From CAVSMC01 sp963798655 (GTDB lineage: Bacteria; Pseudomonadota; Gammaproteobacteria; Burkholderiales; Casimicrobiaceae), in assembly GCA_963798655.1 (NCBI GenBank), contig CAWCUH010000004.1, positions 248,001-312,000 of the forward strand: 64,000 nucleotides of DNA, read 5' to 3'. Shown here piece after piece: positions 63,006 through 64,000 of this stretch. Made by a program: the position numbers and the translations under genes. Within the stretch, counting starts at the first letter, position 1; the number at the start of each line of letters is the position of its first letter. The notes under the pieces were generated by a model, which was not told the DNA's origin, ran no database searches, and saw only the letters and a program-made list of their open reading frames with translations.

Positions 63006-64000
63006 ATGGACATCACCGAACTGCTCGCCTTCGCCGTCAAGAACAAGGCGTCCGACCTGCATCTGTCCGCCGGTCTGCCGCCGATGATCCGCGTCCACGG
63101 CGACATCCGCCGCATCAACCTGCCGCCGATGGAGCACGAGGACGTGCACGCCATGGTGTACGACATCATGAGCGATGCTCAACGCAAGATGTACGAGGAA
63201 ACGCTCGAGTGCGACTTCAGCTTCGGCGTTCCGAACCTCGCCCGCTTTCGTGTCAACGCCTACAACCAGCAGCGCGGCGCCGCCGTCGCGTTCCGCACGA
63301 TCCCGTCGAAGGTGCTGTCGCTCGAGGAGCTCAACTGCCCGAAGATCTTCGCCGAGATGACCAACCGCCCGCGCGGACTGATCCTCGTCACCGGGCCGAC
63401 CGGCTCCGGCAAGTCGACGACGCTCGCCGCGCAGGTGAACCACGTCAACGAGAACGAGTACGGCCACATCCTGACGATCGAGGATCCGATCGAGTTCGTG
63501 CACGAGTCGAAGAAGTGCCTGATCAACCAGCGCGAGCTCGGCCCGCACACGCTGAGCTTTCCGAACGCGCTGCGCGCGGCGCTGCGCGAAGACCCGGACT
63601 ACATCCTCGTCGGCGAAATGCGCGACCTCGAGACGATCCGCCTCGCGCTGACCGCCGCCGAAACCGGTCACCTGGTGTTCGGCACGCTGCACACGAGCTC
63701 GGCGGCGAAGACGATCGACCGCATCATCGACGTCTTTCCGGCCGCGGAAAAGGACATGGTGCGCGCGATGCTGTCGGAGTCGCTGGTCGCCGTCATCTCG
63801 CAGACGCTGCTGAAGACGAAGGACGCGCAGGGACGCATTGCCGCGCACGAGATCATGATCGGCACGCCGGCGATCCGCAACCTGATTCGCGAAGGCAAGG
63901 TCGCGCAGATGTATTCGTCGATCCAGACGAGCCAGTCGGTCGGCATGCAGACGCTCGACCAGTGCCTGGTCGAGCTCGTGCGCCGCAACCAGATCAACCT
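63006..64000 (+). CDS. pilT: Type IV pilus retraction ATPase PilT, partial
   Basis: The first 331 residues are seen; the gene continues past the right edge. MDITELLAFAVKNKASDLHL is the typical PilT start. Walker A LILVTGPTGSGKSTTLAAQV at about residue 130, Asp box and Walker B (LREDPDYILVGEMRDLETIR), and the His box TAAETGHLVFGTLHTSSAAK are intact; the AIRNLIREGK retraction motif is close to the end. It powers pilus retraction for twitching motility and DNA uptake. Confidence 0.95.
   Translation, partial: MDITELLAFAVKNKASDLHLSAGLPPMIRVHGDIRRINLPPMEHEDVHAMVYDIMSDAQRKMYEETLECDFSFGVPNLARFRVNAYNQQRGAAVAFRTIPSKVLSLEELNCPKIFAEMTNRPRGLILVTGPTGSGKSTTLAAQVNHVNENEYGHILTIEDPIEFVHESKKCLINQRELGPHTLSFPNALRAALREDPDYILVGEMRDLETIRLALTAAETGHLVFGTLHTSSAAKTIDRIIDVFPAAEKDMVRAMLSESLVAVISQTLLKTKDAQGRIAAHEIMIGTPAIRNLIREGKVAQMYSSIQTSQSVGMQTLDQCLVELVRRNQIN

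Overview
The window is strongly GC-rich DNA with third codon positions almost always G or C, packed with genes on both strands. The gene set points to an aerobic to facultatively anaerobic Gram-negative proteobacterium, most likely a betaproteobacterium (Burkholderiales or Rhodocyclales-like): yggS-proC-yggT-yggU next to pilT, a PEP-CTERM (exosortase) protein, NAD-dependent giant glutamate dehydrogenase, CtaA/Cox15-type heme A synthase, class III ribonucleotide reductase, TRAP and ABC uptake systems. No rRNA, tRNA, CRISPR array, phage gene or intact transposase was seen.

Layout. 0-13 kb: start of an mnhE-first Mrp antiporter operon running off the left edge, a decayed stretch, a START-like secreted protein, a phospholipase D-VTT membrane fusion, a UPF0149 protein, an unknown membrane protein, heme A synthase, NAD-glutamate dehydrogenase and a PEP-CTERM protein. 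13-17 kb: an anaerobic ribonucleotide reductase operon whose glycyl-radical domain is a separate small gene (nrdD large, nrdD small, nrdG), read from a promoter with a perfect FNR/ANR box and a tandem NrdR-box pair; a PCu(A)C copper chaperone is divergent. 17-25 kb: one co-directional run of a TRAP transporter, a TauD-type dioxygenase, a four-gene ABC importer and a LOG-like protein. 25-32 kb: a zinc (or manganese) homeostasis island with a Fur-family regulator, a MacB-like ABC pair, DUF3299 and small secreted proteins on one side, and znuACB-like genes on the other, with a palindromic operator between. 32-36 kb: HupE/UreJ, TPR and DUF4331 secreted-protein module. 36-42 kb: fructosamine kinase-like protein and two hybrid histidine kinases. 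42-48 kb: VWA and MoxR ATPase pair interrupted by a GNAT gene, AzlCD exporter, prolyl oligopeptidase. 48-60 kb: a sugar ABC importer with an SDR dehydrogenase, divergent from an aldolase, aldose epimerase, lactonase, alpha-xylosidase and PdxA. 59-64 kb: rsmA, yggU, yggT, proC, yggS, pilT (runs off the right edge).

The most notable non-coding signals are two families of long palindromes (cores GAGGGTCAGAGTG and GGGGACAGACC) at gene boundaries in 43.0-53.1 kb. Their inner stems covary between copies, and they supply the start or stop codons of neighbouring genes; a GNAT gene bracketed by both families sits inside a normally adjacent MoxR-VWA pair.

At least seven genes carry a single-base frameshift, five of them between 25 and 33 kb. 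Each is otherwise intact, so assembly indels are the simplest explanation; these are listed as pseudogenes with the likely corrected extent.
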